A stretch of 64,000 bases of DNA from Streptomyces sp. CB01249 (GTDB taxonomy: Bacteria; Actinomycetota; Actinomycetes; Streptomycetales; Streptomycetaceae): assembly GCF_001905735.1 (NCBI RefSeq), contig NZ_LISW01000008.1, forward strand, positions 124,001 through 188,000. The letters run 5' to 3'. This document shows positions 8,337 to 17,483 of the stretch, in pieces (position 1 is the stretch's first letter; each line of letters starts with the position of its first letter). Position numbers and translations under genes: made by a program. The notes beneath the pieces are model-generated. The model saw nothing but the letters and a program-made list of their open reading frames with translations. It made no database searches and was not told where the DNA came from.

Positions 8337-8392
8337 TCCGGCCTGGGCCGATATGGCCCCGATTGCCTCAAGTGCCTCGCCGGGCCAGCGGA

Positions 8393-8420
8393 TTGACCCG
8401 GCGGGGCGCTGCGGTATGGT
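8393..8420 (+). promoter_or_regulatory. Promoter for the peptide-binding lipoprotein
   Basis: TTGACC (8393-8398) and TATGGT (8415-8420) are 16 bp apart, about 34 nt before the chosen start. Confidence 0.55.
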
Positions 8421-8453
8421 CTGCCGACCCATGGCTGATCGAGGAGCGTGCAC

Positions 8454-10040
8454 GTGTTCTACCGGGCCAGTCTGCAAGCCGCTGCAGCCCTTGCGTCCCT
8501 GTCCTTGCTGGCCGGCTGCGGGCTGTTGCCCGGCGGCGGCTCGGAGGTGGACCAGAAGCTCGCTGTCGGCACGACCAGTGAGCCTTCGACCCTGGACCCG
8601 GCGGCGGCGTGGGACGGCTCCTGGGAGCTGATGCGGAATGTGTTCCAGACCCTGGTGAGCTTCCCCACCGGCAGTACGAAGCCCGAGCCGGACGCGGCCG
8701 AGGAGTGCAGGTTCACCGATCGCACCAGCACCGCCTACCGGTGCACGCTCCGCGAGGGGCTGAAGTTCTCCAACGGCGACAAGCTGGACGCGGCGGCCGT
8801 GAAGTACTCCATCGACCGGATCTCGGAGATCGGCGTCAAGGGCGGCCCCGTCGGCATGCTCGGCTCGCTGGACCGGGTCGAGACCAAGGGCGACGACGTC
8901 GTCATCTTCAACCTGAAGAAGCCCGACGCCACCTTCCCCTTCGTGCTGGCCACCCCGGCCATGTCCCTGGTCGCGCCGAGTGCGTACTCGAAGCACAAGA
9001 TCCGCGACGACGGCAAGGTCACCGGCTCCGGCCCCTACCTGCTGGACTCCTACAAGCAGGGCGACCGCTCCGAACTGGTGAAGAACCCCGATTACAAGGG
9101 GTTCGCCGACCGCAAGAACGACGCCGTGACCATCCGGTACTTCAAGGAGTCCGGCGCCATGGTGAAGGCGCTCCGGAACAACGAGATCGACGCCACCTAC
9201 CGCGGCCTGTCCGCCGAGGACGTCGTCAGCATCGAGGACAGCAGGACCAACGGCAAGGGCAGCGACCTCCAGATCGTCGAGTCCACCGGTGCCGACATCC
9301 GCTTCCTGGTCTTCAACCCGGCCGACCCCGCTGCCGGGAAGCCGGCCGTCCGGCGGGCGATAGCCCAGCTGGTCGACCGGGACGCGCTGGTCGCCAAGGT
9401 CTACCGGGGCACGGCCGAACCGCTGTACTCGATGGTCCCGAAGGGCATCGCCGCGCACACCACCTCCTTCTTCGACACCTTCGGCAACCCCAGCAAGGAC
9501 AAGGCCCGCCAGATCCTGGCCGACGCGCACATCACCACGCCCGTCCCCATGACCTTCTGGTACACCACCGACCGCTACGGCTCCTCGACGGAGCCCGAGT
9601 TCAACGAGCTCAAGCGTCAGCTGGAGTCGTCCGGGCTCTTCCGCATCACCCTGAAGCACCGGCCGTGGAAGACCTTCCAGGAGGGCTTCACCAAGGGCGA
9701 GTACCCGGTCTTCGGCCGGGGCTGGTTCCCGGACTTCCCGGACCCGGACAACTTCATCGCCCCCTTCGTGGGCAAGAACAGCGTCACGGGCACGCCCTAC
9801 GCGCAGGACGAGATCACCAAGCAGCTGCTGCCCCAGTCCCGCAAGCAGAGCGACCGGGGCACGGTCGGCAAGGAGTTCGAGCGGGCCCAGGAGATCCTGG
9901 TGGACGATGTACGGCTGCTGCCGCTGTGGCAGGGCAAGCTGTACGTGGCGGCAGGCGAGGACATCGGCGGCGGCGAGCGCGCCCTGGACCCGCAGACCGT
10001 CATGCAGATGTGGGAGCTGTACCGCAAGGCCAGCTGGTAG
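8454..10040 (+). CDS. ABC transporter substrate-binding lipoprotein, family 5 (peptide/nickel type)
   Basis: The product is about 528 aa. The signal MFYRASLQAAAALASLSLLA ends in lipobox LLAGC, so it is lipid-anchored outside the membrane. The body matches the SBP_bac_5 fold: an opening TSEPSTLDPAAAWDGSW, YRCTLREGLKFSNGDKLDAA, and a C-terminal REDGTVGKEFERAQEILVDD-like stretch (DRGTVGKEFERAQEILVDD). GTG 8454 is preferred to GTG 8448 because GAGGAG lies seven bases upstream. No permease or ATPase gene is nearby, so it is either an orphan binding protein or served by a distant transporter. A 9-bp hairpin follows. Confidence 0.85.
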   Translation: MFYRASLQAAAALASLSLLAGCGLLPGGGSEVDQKLAVGTTSEPSTLDPAAAWDGSWELMRNVFQTLVSFPTGSTKPEPDAAEECRFTDRTSTAYRCTLREGLKFSNGDKLDAAAVKYSIDRISEIGVKGGPVGMLGSLDRVETKGDDVVIFNLKKPDATFPFVLATPAMSLVAPSAYSKHKIRDDGKVTGSGPYLLDSYKQGDRSELVKNPDYKGFADRKNDAVTIRYFKESGAMVKALRNNEIDATYRGLSAEDVVSIEDSRTNGKGSDLQIVESTGADIRFLVFNPADPAAGKPAVRRAIAQLVDRDALVAKVYRGTAEPLYSMVPKGIAAHTTSFFDTFGNPSKDKARQILADAHITTPVPMTFWYTTDRYGSSTEPEFNELKRQLESSGLFRITLKHRPWKTFQEGFTKGEYPVFGRGWFPDFPDPDNFIAPFVGKNSVTGTPYAQDEITKQLLPQSRKQSDRGTVGKEFERAQEILVDDVRLLPLWQGKLYVAAGEDIGGGERALDPQTVMQMWELYRKASW

Positions 10041-10050
10041 CACCGCGCGC

Positions 10051-10073
10051 GGGCGGGCCCCGGTGGCCCGCCC
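10051..10073 (+). terminator. Hairpin after the binding-protein gene
   Basis: GGGCGGGCC (10051-10059) pairs perfectly with GGCCCGCCC (10065-10073) across a 5-nt loop, 10 bases after the stop at 10040. Confidence 0.65.
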
Positions 10074-10143
10074 GGACCGCGTTGTCAGTGGCGCCCGGTA
10101 GGTTCTGGGAGCAAGAACGGATTGCTTACCGGAGGTTGTTCAC

Positions 10144-10827
10144 GTGACCGACACCGACCTGCTGCCCGAGTCCTGGCGCGGCGTCCTCGGCGAAGAGCTG
10201 CAGAAGCCGTACTTCAAGGAGCTCACCGAGTTCGTGGAGGAGGAGCGCGCCGCGGGACCGGTCTACCCGCCCCGGGAGCAGGTGTTCGCGGCCCTGGAAG
10301 CGACCCCGTACGACAAGGTGAAGGTCCTCGTCCTCGGCCAGGACCCGTACCACGGCGAGGGCCAGGGCCACGGCCTGTGCTTCTCCGTGCGGCCCGGCGT
10401 GAAGACCCCGCCCTCGCTGCGCAACATCTACAAGGAGATGAAGGAGGAGCTGGGCCTGCCCGTCCCGGACAACGGCTATCTGATGCCGTGGGCCGAGCAG
10501 GGCGTCCTGCTGCTCAACGCCGTGCTCACCGTCCGCGCGGGCGAGGCCAACTCGCACAAGGGCAAGGGCTGGGAGAAGGTCACCGACGCCGTGATCCGCG
10601 CCGTCGCCGCCCGCCCCGACCCGGCGGTCTTCGTCCTCTGGGGCAACTACGCGCAGAAGAAGCTCCCCCTGATCGACACCGAGCGCCATGTGGTGGTGAA
10701 GGGCGCGCACCCCTCGCCGCTGTCGGCGAAGAAGTTCTTCGGCTCCCGCCCGTTCACGCAGATAAACGAGGCCATCGCCCAGCAGGGCCACCAGCCCATC
10801 GACTGGCGCATCCCCGACCTGGGCTGA
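10144..10827 (+). CDS. ung: Uracil-DNA glycosylase, family 1
   Basis: The product is 227 aa, the usual length. The water-activating motif GQDPYHGEGQGHGL (residues ~62-75), the uracil-pocket stretch LLLNAVLTV, and the leucine-loop motif HPSPLSA (~188) are all intact. It removes uracil from DNA to start base-excision repair. GTG 10144 has GGAGG eight bases upstream. It is monocistronic between a terminator and the next gene. Confidence 0.95.
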   Translation: MTDTDLLPESWRGVLGEELQKPYFKELTEFVEEERAAGPVYPPREQVFAALEATPYDKVKVLVLGQDPYHGEGQGHGLCFSVRPGVKTPPSLRNIYKEMKEELGLPVPDNGYLMPWAEQGVLLLNAVLTVRAGEANSHKGKGWEKVTDAVIRAVAARPDPAVFVLWGNYAQKKLPLIDTERHVVVKGAHPSPLSAKKFFGSRPFTQINEAIAQQGHQPIDWRIPDLG

Positions 10828-10921
10828 TCCGGCCCCGAGCCTCCACGCGTCCGCCCGTCCCGGCGGCTAGCGTCGGAAGCCGGACCGCCGGTTTCGGGCG
10901 GACGGGCGCGAGGAGGCCGTG

Positions 10922-11407
10922 GTGACGGAGCAGCGGGAGGCGTCGGAGGACGTCTTCATGACCAGGATCGGCCAGGCGGTCATGCTGCTGCACGGAGGCG
11001 ACCGGGAAGAGGCCCGCAACCGCTTCACCGTGCTCTGGACCGAGATCGGCGACGAGGGCGACGCCCTGCACCGGTGCACCCTGGCGCACTACATGGCCGA
11101 TACGCAGGACGACCCCGCCGACGAACTGGCCTGGGACCTGCGCGCGCTGACCGCCGCCCGGGCCCTGGCCGACGAAGGCGCGGCCGGAGACCGGGACGCG
11201 CTGGCGATGCGCGCCTTCTACCCCTCGCTGCACCTCAACCTCGCCGCGGACTACATGAAGCTCCAGCGCCCGGGTGCCGCCCGGGACCACCTGGAGCGGG
11301 CCCGGGCGGCCTCGGAGGTGCTGGCCGACGACGGCACGGACGACGGTTACGGGGGCGGCGTCCGGGCGGCGATCGGCCGGCTGGAACGGCGGCTGCGCGA
11401 GTGGTGA
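10922..11407 (+). CDS. TPR-like small protein
   Basis: The product is about 161 aa, all helical in character. Pairs such as IGQAVMLLHGGDREEARNRF and LNLAADYMKLQRPGAARDHL have the spacing of tetratricopeptide repeats, so a protein-interaction role is likely. Two GTG codons are possible; 10922 is chosen because AGGAGG at 10911-10916 then sits five bases away. A TAGCGT -10 box is at 10868-10873. No enzymatic motif is seen. Confidence 0.7.
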   Translation: MTEQREASEDVFMTRIGQAVMLLHGGDREEARNRFTVLWTEIGDEGDALHRCTLAHYMADTQDDPADELAWDLRALTAARALADEGAAGDRDALAMRAFYPSLHLNLAADYMKLQRPGAARDHLERARAASEVLADDGTDDGYGGGVRAAIGRLERRLREW

Positions 11408-11429
11408 CCGGCGCCTCCGGAGCGCCGCC

Positions 11430-11891
11430 TCACCGCCCGTAGGTGCGGTCGCAGATCCTGGACTGCGGGCTGCCCGCCGGCCAGTGGCCGTAGCCCCTGC
11501 CGAGATCGCACACCCCGGACCCGCCGCCGGGCGCGGGCAGGACGGGTGCGGGCGGCGGCGGGGCGATCCGGCGCGGCAGCGGCAGGTCCGGGGCGGGCGC
11601 GGGCCGCTGCGGCAGCGCGAGGCGCGGTTCGCCGAGCGGTGCGGCCGGGCGCTCCGGCGACGGCTTGCGCGCGGCGGACGGCGAGGCCGTGCGGGACGGC
11701 TTCGCCTTCGGTACGGCCTCCAGCGTGTCGTGGACCGGCGGCCCGGCGGTCTGCGGGGCCAGGTCGTGGGCCGGCCGACCGGCCCCGGGGCGCGGCGGCG
11801 CGGCCGGATGCGGCTGGACGGACACGCACCCGGTCAGGGTCGCGACCGCGAGGCAGACCAGGAGTTTCACGGCGGTTCTCGTTCGTTGCAC
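11430..11891 (-). CDS. Proline-rich lipoprotein of unknown function
   Basis: The product is about 153 aa from GTG 11891. MQRTRTAVKLLVCLAVATLT then GC gives a lipobox (LTGC). The middle is low-complexity Pro/Ala/Arg, as in wall-spanning linkers. The last ~25 residues (CDLGRGYGHWPAGSPQSRIC) hold two Cys and aromatic residues that could form a small folded tip. GTG 11870 is an alternative start with a shorter signal. No family recognised. It converges on the TPR gene with 22 bp between stops. Confidence 0.6.
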   Translation of the reverse strand: MQRTRTAVKLLVCLAVATLTGCVSVQPHPAAPPRPGAGRPAHDLAPQTAGPPVHDTLEAVPKAKPSRTASPSAARKPSPERPAAPLGEPRLALPQRPAPAPDLPLPRRIAPPPPAPVLPAPGGGSGVCDLGRGYGHWPAGSPQSRICDRTYGR

Positions 11892-11992
11892 GTGATCAAC
11901 TCTGCGGGCCCGGTGGCCGCTCCATGCCTCCGTCGCCCCCGATCCGCCCGCACGAGTGACGCCGGTCAGCACGGCGCCGCCGCAACGGCGCG

Positions 11993-12580
11993 TCAGGACC
12001 CCAGCATCCCGCGCAGCAGCTCGCCGAAGCCGGTGCGCAGCTCCGCCTCGCTCGGTACGGAGCGGTGGTAGGAGCCGGCCGCGCACGAGAACATCAGCCC
12101 CTCGCACCAGGCGACCAGGGACAGAGTGTGCCGTTCCGGGTCCGGCGACCCGGCCGCGGTCATCAGCGCCACCAGGGGCGCGCGGAACTGCAGGCCCGTC
12201 GCGTCGAAGAACTCCCGCAGCTCGGGGCGGCGGGTGGCCTCCAGCGCCAGTTCGTACCGGCAGACCAGCAGCTCCGGGTGGTGCGTCAGATAGCGGTGCA
12301 GGGCCCGGGCAAGACCCGCGACCAGCTCGCCGGTGTCCGTGCCCGCCCCGAGTCCGCCGGGTGCGAGGACCCGCGCCTCGCGCTCCGCGAGGCGTCGCAC
12401 CGCCGTCTCGAGGAGGGCCTGCCGGGTCCGGGCGTGGTTCGACGTCGAGCCCTGGGGCAGTCCGGCCCGCTCGTCCACCGCCCGGTGCGTCAGCCCCCGC
12501 ATGCCGCGCTCCGCGAGGAGGGCGAGCGCGGCGTCGGCGATCAGTTCGGCCCGGTCGGAGCCGGTGGGGCGTGCGGTCAT
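11993..12580 (-). CDS. TetR-family repressor of the divergent monooxygenase
   Basis: The product is 195 aa. The N-terminal helix-turn-helix ALALLAERGMRGLTHRAVDE plus RAGLPQGSTSNHARTRQALL is a clear TetR DNA-binding domain. The rest is a helical ligand-binding domain of usual length. It is divergent from an FAD monooxygenase, and the 93-bp gap holds two copies of ACTACA-nn-TGTAGT. The simple reading is that it represses both itself and the monooxygenase until a small hydrophobic ligand binds. The ligand is unknown. Confidence 0.85.
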   Translation of the reverse strand: MTARPTGSDRAELIADAALALLAERGMRGLTHRAVDERAGLPQGSTSNHARTRQALLETAVRRLAEREARVLAPGGLGAGTDTGELVAGLARALHRYLTHHPELLVCRYELALEATRRPELREFFDATGLQFRAPLVALMTAAGSPDPERHTLSLVAWCEGLMFSCAAGSYHRSVPSEAELRTGFGELLRGMLGS

Positions 12581-12600
12581 GGGGTCAACCTACCGCCGGA

Positions 12601-12614
12601 ACTACAGCTGTAGT
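12601..12614. promoter_or_regulatory. TetR operator copy 1
   Basis: ACTACAGCTGTAGT is a perfect 14-bp palindrome, 20 bp upstream of the tetR start. Confidence 0.7.
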
Positions 12615-12629
12615 ACGTTGGGCCATGGC

Positions 12630-12643
12630 ACTACAGATGTAGT
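12630..12643. promoter_or_regulatory. TetR operator copy 2
   Basis: ACTACAGATGTAGT repeats copy 1 with one change at the centre. The two centres are 29 bp apart, just under three helical turns, so two dimers would bind on nearly the same face. It lies 30 bp upstream of the monooxygenase start. Confidence 0.7.
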
Positions 12644-12673
12644 TTCCGCGCACCTCGAACCGGAGGGAAAGCC

Positions 12674-13888
12674 ATGGACAAGCGCCGTGCGGTCGTCATC
12701 GGCAGCGGGATCGGCGGCCTCACCGCCGCCCTCGCCCTGCACCGGTCCGGCTGGCAGGTCACCGTGCTGGAACGCGCCGGATCCCTGGAGCCCGTCGGCG
12801 CCGGTATCGGCCTCGCCCCCAACGCCCAGCGCGCGCTCGACGTCGTCGGGCTCGGCGACGAGATCAGGTCCCTGGCCGCCTGGCAGGGCGAGGGCGGAAT
12901 GCGCGCGCCGTCCGGCCGCTGGCTCGCGCGCACCGACGCCGCCGCGGCGGCCGAGCGCTTCGGCGGCCCGCTCGTCCTCGTGCACCGCTCCCTCCTCATC
13001 GACCGCATCGCCGCCCGGCTCCCCGCCGACGCCCTCCGCACCGGCTGCCCGGCCCGCCTGGCCGACCCAGGCACCGCGGGCGGCGCCCCCGCCGTCGTCG
13101 GTACGCCGACGGGGACGATCGAGGCCGAACTCGTCGTCGGTGCCGACGGCATCCACTCCGGCGTCCGGAGCGCCCTCTTCCCGGACGCCCCCGGCCCCTC
13201 CTACGCGGGCTTCACCACCTGGCGCGTCGTCGTCCCGGCCCCGGACCGCCCCTTCCCGCCGCACGAGACCTGGGGGCGCGCCGCGCTGTGGGGCACCCAG
13301 CCGCTCAAGGACGGCAGGATCTACGCCTACGCGGCGGCGACCGCCCCCGCCGGGGCCCGGGCCGCCGACGACGAGAAGGCCGAACTCCTCCGCCGCTTCG
13401 GCGACTGGCACGACCCGGTCCCCGGGATCATCGCCGCCACCGCACCGGAGGAGATTCTCCGCAACGACGTGTACCGCATGGCCGACCCGCTCCCCGCCTT
13501 CCACCGGGGCCGCGCCGCGCTGCTCGGGGACGCCGCCCACGCCATGGCCCCCACCCTCGGCCAGGGCGGCAATCAGGCCATCGAGGACGGCATTGTCCTC
13601 GCCCACCGGGTGGCCCCCGGCCGGGACCTGGGCGCCGGCCTCGCCGCGTACACCGCCGACCGGCTGCCGCGTACCGCCGCCGTCGTCCGCAAGGCCGACC
13701 GGGTCGCCCGGCTCATGAGCCTGACCAGTGCGCCGGCCGTCGCCGCCCGCGACCTCCTCATGGCCACCGTCTCGCGGCTCGGCCCCGGGCTCGTCCTGCG
13801 CACCTTCGACGGGATCGCCGACTGGCGGCCCCCGGGCGCCACGTATGCTGCCGGGACGACGGAGGAGGCGCCCGGCACACGGCGCTGA
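12674..13888 (+). CDS. FAD-dependent monooxygenase (p-hydroxybenzoate hydroxylase fold)
   Basis: The product is 404 aa. The FAD-binding GSGIGGLTAALALHRSGW is at residues ~9-26, the second motif LVVGADGIHS near 160, and the GD motif LLGDAAHAMAPTLGQGGNQA near 280. These define a class A flavoprotein hydroxylase using NAD(P)H and oxygen on an aromatic or polyketide-like substrate. The start ATG 12674 follows GGAGGGAAAGCC. It is divergent from its presumed TetR repressor, and the Gfo/Idh gene follows 20 bp later. Confidence 0.85.
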   Translation: MDKRRAVVIGSGIGGLTAALALHRSGWQVTVLERAGSLEPVGAGIGLAPNAQRALDVVGLGDEIRSLAAWQGEGGMRAPSGRWLARTDAAAAAERFGGPLVLVHRSLLIDRIAARLPADALRTGCPARLADPGTAGGAPAVVGTPTGTIEAELVVGADGIHSGVRSALFPDAPGPSYAGFTTWRVVVPAPDRPFPPHETWGRAALWGTQPLKDGRIYAYAAATAPAGARAADDEKAELLRRFGDWHDPVPGIIAATAPEEILRNDVYRMADPLPAFHRGRAALLGDAAHAMAPTLGQGGNQAIEDGIVLAHRVAPGRDLGAGLAAYTADRLPRTAAVVRKADRVARLMSLTSAPAVAARDLLMATVSRLGPGLVLRTFDGIADWRPPGATYAAGTTEEAPGTRR

Positions 13889-13908
13889 CCAGCGAGAGGA
13901 ACAACCCT

Positions 13909-14808
13909 GTGAAGGTCGGCTGCATCGGGCTCGGGGACATCGCGCGGAAGGCGTACCTGCCGGTGCTCGGCACCCTGCCGGGCATCGAACTCCACCTCCA
14001 GACCCGCAACCCGGCCACCCTGGCCGAGGTCGCCGCCGCCCACCGCATCCCGGCGGACCGGTGCCACCAGGACCTGGACGCGCTGCTCGCCCAGGGGCTC
14101 GACGCCGCGTTCGTGCACGCCGCGACCGCCGCCCACCCCGAGATCGTGGGCCGGCTGCTCGAAGCGGGCGTCCCCACGTACGTCGACAAGCCGCTCGCGT
14201 ACACGCTGGAGGAGTCCACCCGCCTGGTGGAGCTCGCCGAGGCGCGCTCCACCGGCCTCGCCGTCGGCTTCAACCGCCGGCTGGCCCCGGGTTACGCCCA
14301 GTGCGCTGAGCACCCGCGCGAGCTGATCCTCCTCCAGAAGAACCGGGTCGGGCTCCCCGAGGAACCCCGGACCATGGTCTACGACGACTTCATCCACGTC
14401 GTGGACACCCTGCGCTTCCTGGCGCCCGGCCCGGTCGAGCGGACCGTGGTGAGCGGCCGGCTCGTGGACGGCCTGCTGCACCACGTGGTGCTCCAGCTGT
14501 CCGGCGACGGCTTCACCGCGATCGGCGCGATGAACCGGCTCAGCGGCTCGACCGAGGAGCGGCTCGAAGTGTCGGGCCAGGACTCCAAGCGCGAGGTGCT
14601 CAACCTCGCGGAGGTCATCGACCACAAGGGCCAGCCGAGCGTGCGACGCCGCGGCGACTGGGTCCCGGTGGCCCGTCAGCGCGGCATCGAGCAGGCCGTC
14701 CTGGCGTTCCTGGACGCCGTCCGCGACGGCCGCCCGCTGAGCGCCCGCGACGCCCTGGAGACCCACGAACTGTGCGAACGCGTCCTGCGGGAGCTCGACG
14801 CGGCCTAG
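13909..14808 (+). CDS. Gfo/Idh/MocA-family oxidoreductase
   Basis: The product is 299 aa, starting at GTG 13909. The N-terminal Rossmann fold opens VGCIGLGDIARKAYLPVL, and the EKP-equivalent motif appears as YVDKPLAYTLEE (Lys-Pro near 96). The C-terminal substrate domain includes DDFIHVVDTLRF. It is expected to oxidise or reduce a sugar-like or hydroxy compound with NAD(P). It is probably co-transcribed with the monooxygenase. Its stop TAG shares the four bases CTAG with the stop of the convergent lnt gene. Confidence 0.8.
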   Translation: MKVGCIGLGDIARKAYLPVLGTLPGIELHLQTRNPATLAEVAAAHRIPADRCHQDLDALLAQGLDAAFVHAATAAHPEIVGRLLEAGVPTYVDKPLAYTLEESTRLVELAEARSTGLAVGFNRRLAPGYAQCAEHPRELILLQKNRVGLPEEPRTMVYDDFIHVVDTLRFLAPGPVERTVVSGRLVDGLLHHVVLQLSGDGFTAIGAMNRLSGSTEERLEVSGQDSKREVLNLAEVIDHKGQPSVRRRGDWVPVARQRGIEQAVLAFLDAVRDGRPLSARDALETHELCERVLRELDAA

Positions 14809-16376
14809 ACAGCCTGCGCCGCCGCCCGCGTGCGCCTCCGGGCCCGCACCCCCCGTACGCCCTCCGCCGTGCAGAAGACGGCCAGCACCCCCAGCGCCCC
14901 GTACACCGGCCAGTCGCCCAGGCGCACGTACAGCGTCGTGCCCCGGGCCAGCGGCACCCCGTAGACGGCGGTGCCGCTGGTGTCCGTGCCGAGCCGGGGC
15001 CCGACCGCCTCGCCGTGCGGCCCGTACACCGCGCTCACGCCCGTGAGGGTGGCGTGCACCATCGGGCGGCCGCTCTCCGCCGCCCGCAGCGCGCCCAGCG
15101 AGGCGTGCTGGCCCGGTGCCCAGCCGTGCTGGAAGGAGGACGTGGAGGACTGGGCGACCAGGAGCCCCGCGCCGTCCCGGACCAGACGCCGGCTCATGTC
15201 CGGGAACGCGGACTCGAAGCAGACCAGCGGGCCGAGACGCAGCCCGTCCGCGCCGGGCACCCGCATCGTGACCGGGCCCGTGCCGCGCAGCCGGTCCTCG
15301 CCCGCCGCCCGGCCCATCGAGGTCGCCCAGCCGAGCGCCGAGCGGGCCGGGATGTACTCGCCGAACGGCACCAGCCGCATCTTGTCGTACCGGTCACCGG
15401 TGAGCCCGTCCGGACCGACCAGCACGGCGCTCTTGAAGATCCCGGTGCGCCCCGCCGCGTCGGTCTGCCGGGCGTCCACGTTCACCAGGACGTCCGCGCC
15501 CACCGCTCGCGACAGCGCCGCCAGCCGGGCCGCGATCTCCGGCCGCCGGACCGGATCGACGCCGACGCTGCTCTCGCCCCACACCACCAGGTCGACGTCC
15601 TTGCCGGCGAGCGACCGCGTCAGCTTCTCGCTGAGGGCGAACCTCCGCTGAATGCTCCCCGGACCCTCCACGATCCCCGGCTGCACGACGGCCACCCGGG
15701 CCGTGCCCGTCCGCTCGGGCTGCGGCGCCCACATCCAGGCCGCACCGGCCACCAGCGCCCCCACCAGGAGCGACACCGCGGCGACGGCCCGGGCGGCGGA
15801 GTGCACAAGGAGCACGGCCACCGCCGTGTTCACCGCCACCACCAGCAAGGTCACCAGCCACACCCCGCCCACCGAGGCCAGCCGGAGCGCCGGTTCCACC
15901 TGCCACTGGCTCGCCCCCAGCAGCCCCCACGGGCCGCCCAGCGCCTCCCACGACCGCACCAGCTCGATCATCAGCCAGCCGCACGGCACCACGACCACCG
16001 CCGCGGCCGCCGCCCACCCGCTCACCCGACCCCGCAGCAGCCGGTGCGCCAGCAGCCCCCACGGCGCCCACAGCAGACCGAGCAGCGCCGCGAGGATCAC
16101 GATGAACACATGCAGGCTGGGCATCAGCCAGTGGTGCACGGCGATCATGTAACCCGTGCCGCCCAGCCACGCGTCCCGCGCCGCCGCGCGCCCGGTCCCG
16201 GCGGACCGGACCAGCAACAGCAGCGGGACCAGGCAGACATAGGCGAACCACCACAGCGAGGGCGCGGGGAAGGCCAGGGCCGGCAGTGCACCGGCCACCA
16301 GCGCCGCGGCCACGCGCGCCGGAGTCCGGTCCAGCACGCGCGCGCCGCGCTCGCGCCATCCGGTCCACGCATCCAT
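14805..16376 (-). CDS. lnt: Apolipoprotein N-acyltransferase
   Basis: The product is 523 aa. The first ~215 residues hold about six to seven hydrophobic segments. The rest is a nitrilase-type domain outside the membrane. Its triad is visible: Glu in VVWGESS (~268), Lys in YDKMRLVPFGEY (~334), Cys in LVCFESAF (~387). It N-acylates the lipid-modified Cys of lipoproteins, several of which are encoded nearby. Length and motif order are normal. It converges with the oxidoreductase gene, overlapping it by 4 bp. Confidence 0.9.
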   Translation of the reverse strand: MDAWTGWRERGARVLDRTPARVAAALVAGALPALAFPAPSLWWFAYVCLVPLLLLVRSAGTGRAAARDAWLGGTGYMIAVHHWLMPSLHVFIVILAALLGLLWAPWGLLAHRLLRGRVSGWAAAAAVVVVPCGWLMIELVRSWEALGGPWGLLGASQWQVEPALRLASVGGVWLVTLLVVAVNTAVAVLLVHSAARAVAAVSLLVGALVAGAAWMWAPQPERTGTARVAVVQPGIVEGPGSIQRRFALSEKLTRSLAGKDVDLVVWGESSVGVDPVRRPEIAARLAALSRAVGADVLVNVDARQTDAAGRTGIFKSAVLVGPDGLTGDRYDKMRLVPFGEYIPARSALGWATSMGRAAGEDRLRGTGPVTMRVPGADGLRLGPLVCFESAFPDMSRRLVRDGAGLLVAQSSTSSFQHGWAPGQHASLGALRAAESGRPMVHATLTGVSAVYGPHGEAVGPRLGTDTSGTAVYGVPLARGTTLYVRLGDWPVYGALGVLAVFCTAEGVRGVRARRRTRAAAQAV

Positions 16377-16468
16377 GCCGCACCTCCTCGCCCCGCCCGC
16401 CGGCAGGTCCGTCCGCCGTCCGGTCCCGATCTTCTGCCCAGTGTGCGGCAGCGGACGCGGTCCGGCTC

Positions 16469-17338
16469 TCAGCAGGGGACGACGGCCACCGGGCCCATCG
16501 CGTGCGTGAGGGTCGTGTGCGCCACCGGCGAAAGGCCGAGGCCCAGCGACTCACCGCCCCGCCGCCGCCCGATGACGGTCAGCGAGGCCGTCGCGGACGC
16601 GGTGACCAGGGTGCGTGTCGCGGAACCGTTGACCGGCTCCTTCATCACCTCGACCTGCGGAAACCGGGCGCGCCAGCCTGCGGTCAGCTCGGCCAGCGAC
16701 CGCTCGGCCGCGTCCGCCGCCGCGTCCCGGTCGAAGACCGGCCCGCCCGACAGCATGGACGAGAACATCGTCCAGCCGTGCACGATCCGCAACCGGGCGC
16801 CCCGGTGCGCCGCCGCCGTCTCGAAGGCGAAGTCCAGCACCCCTTCGCTGCTCTCGTCGGCGGCCACCCCGGCGACGATGTCCGCGAAGACCTCGCCCGC
16901 GTCCGCACCGGCCGGCTCCTCGTCGTCCCGGCCGCCGTGCACGATCACCACGGGACACTTCGCCATGGACGCCGTCGCCAGGCTGTTGGACCCCAGCATC
17001 AGCGACCGGAACCCGCCGAGCCCCCGCGAGCCGAGCACCAGCAGCGAGGCGTCCCGGCTCAGTGAGACCAGCGCCGCCGACGGGAAGTCGAGCGGTGCCA
17101 GCGTGGTGGGCCGCAGCCCCGGAGCGACCTGCGCCACCCGGCGCACGGCCGACGCCAGCAGCTCGCCCGCCTCCCGCTCCTGCGCCTCCTGGCCGGTGCG
17201 CCGGGCCAGCTGCCTGACGTGCACGATGAGCAGCGGCCAGTCCCGTACGACCGCCTCACGGGCCGCCCAGTCCAGTGCGTCGAAGCTGTGCGAGGAGCCG
17301 TCGACCGCCGCGATCACGGGAAGCTCGGTGCCGCTCAT
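16469..17338 (-). CDS. Universal stress protein with two UspA domains
   Basis: The product is 289 aa in two tandem UspA domains (about 5-140 and 155-289). Domain 1 has the ATP-binding loop LVLGSRGLGGFRSLMLGSNS. Domain 2 has VIGRRRGGESLGLGLSP, a looser version. ATG 17338 is chosen because GGAGAGGAAC lies just upstream; the longer frame from 17434 has no such signal. Family members bind ATP and respond to stress, often dormancy or hypoxia in actinobacteria. No DosR-like box is evident. Confidence 0.85.
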   Translation of the reverse strand: MSGTELPVIAAVDGSSHSFDALDWAAREAVVRDWPLLIVHVRQLARRTGQEAQEREAGELLASAVRRVAQVAPGLRPTTLAPLDFPSAALVSLSRDASLLVLGSRGLGGFRSLMLGSNSLATASMAKCPVVIVHGGRDDEEPAGADAGEVFADIVAGVAADESSEGVLDFAFETAAAHRGARLRIVHGWTMFSSMLSGGPVFDRDAAADAAERSLAELTAGWRARFPQVEVMKEPVNGSATRTLVTASATASLTVIGRRRGGESLGLGLSPVAHTTLTHAMGPVAVVPC

Positions 17339-17483
17339 GGGTTCCTCTCCGCCGTCCGGACCTGCTTCGTACGCTACGGCGGCGCGGGCGCCGGTGCCGA
17401 GGCGGAGGCGGCCGTCCGGGCCCCGGCACGGCATACCGTCGCACGTCGTAGTGCGGGTGGGCCGGGCCGCCTATGCTCGCGGG

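Noticed and set aside
7257..10043. 928-codon minus-strand frame
   Set aside because: Antisense to two SDR genes and a family 5 binding protein with intact motifs; composition is typical of an antisense frame.
12600..12644. Twin ACTACA palindromes as a CRISPR or longer repeat array
   Set aside because: Only two copies, short, and placed exactly as operators between a TetR gene and its target.
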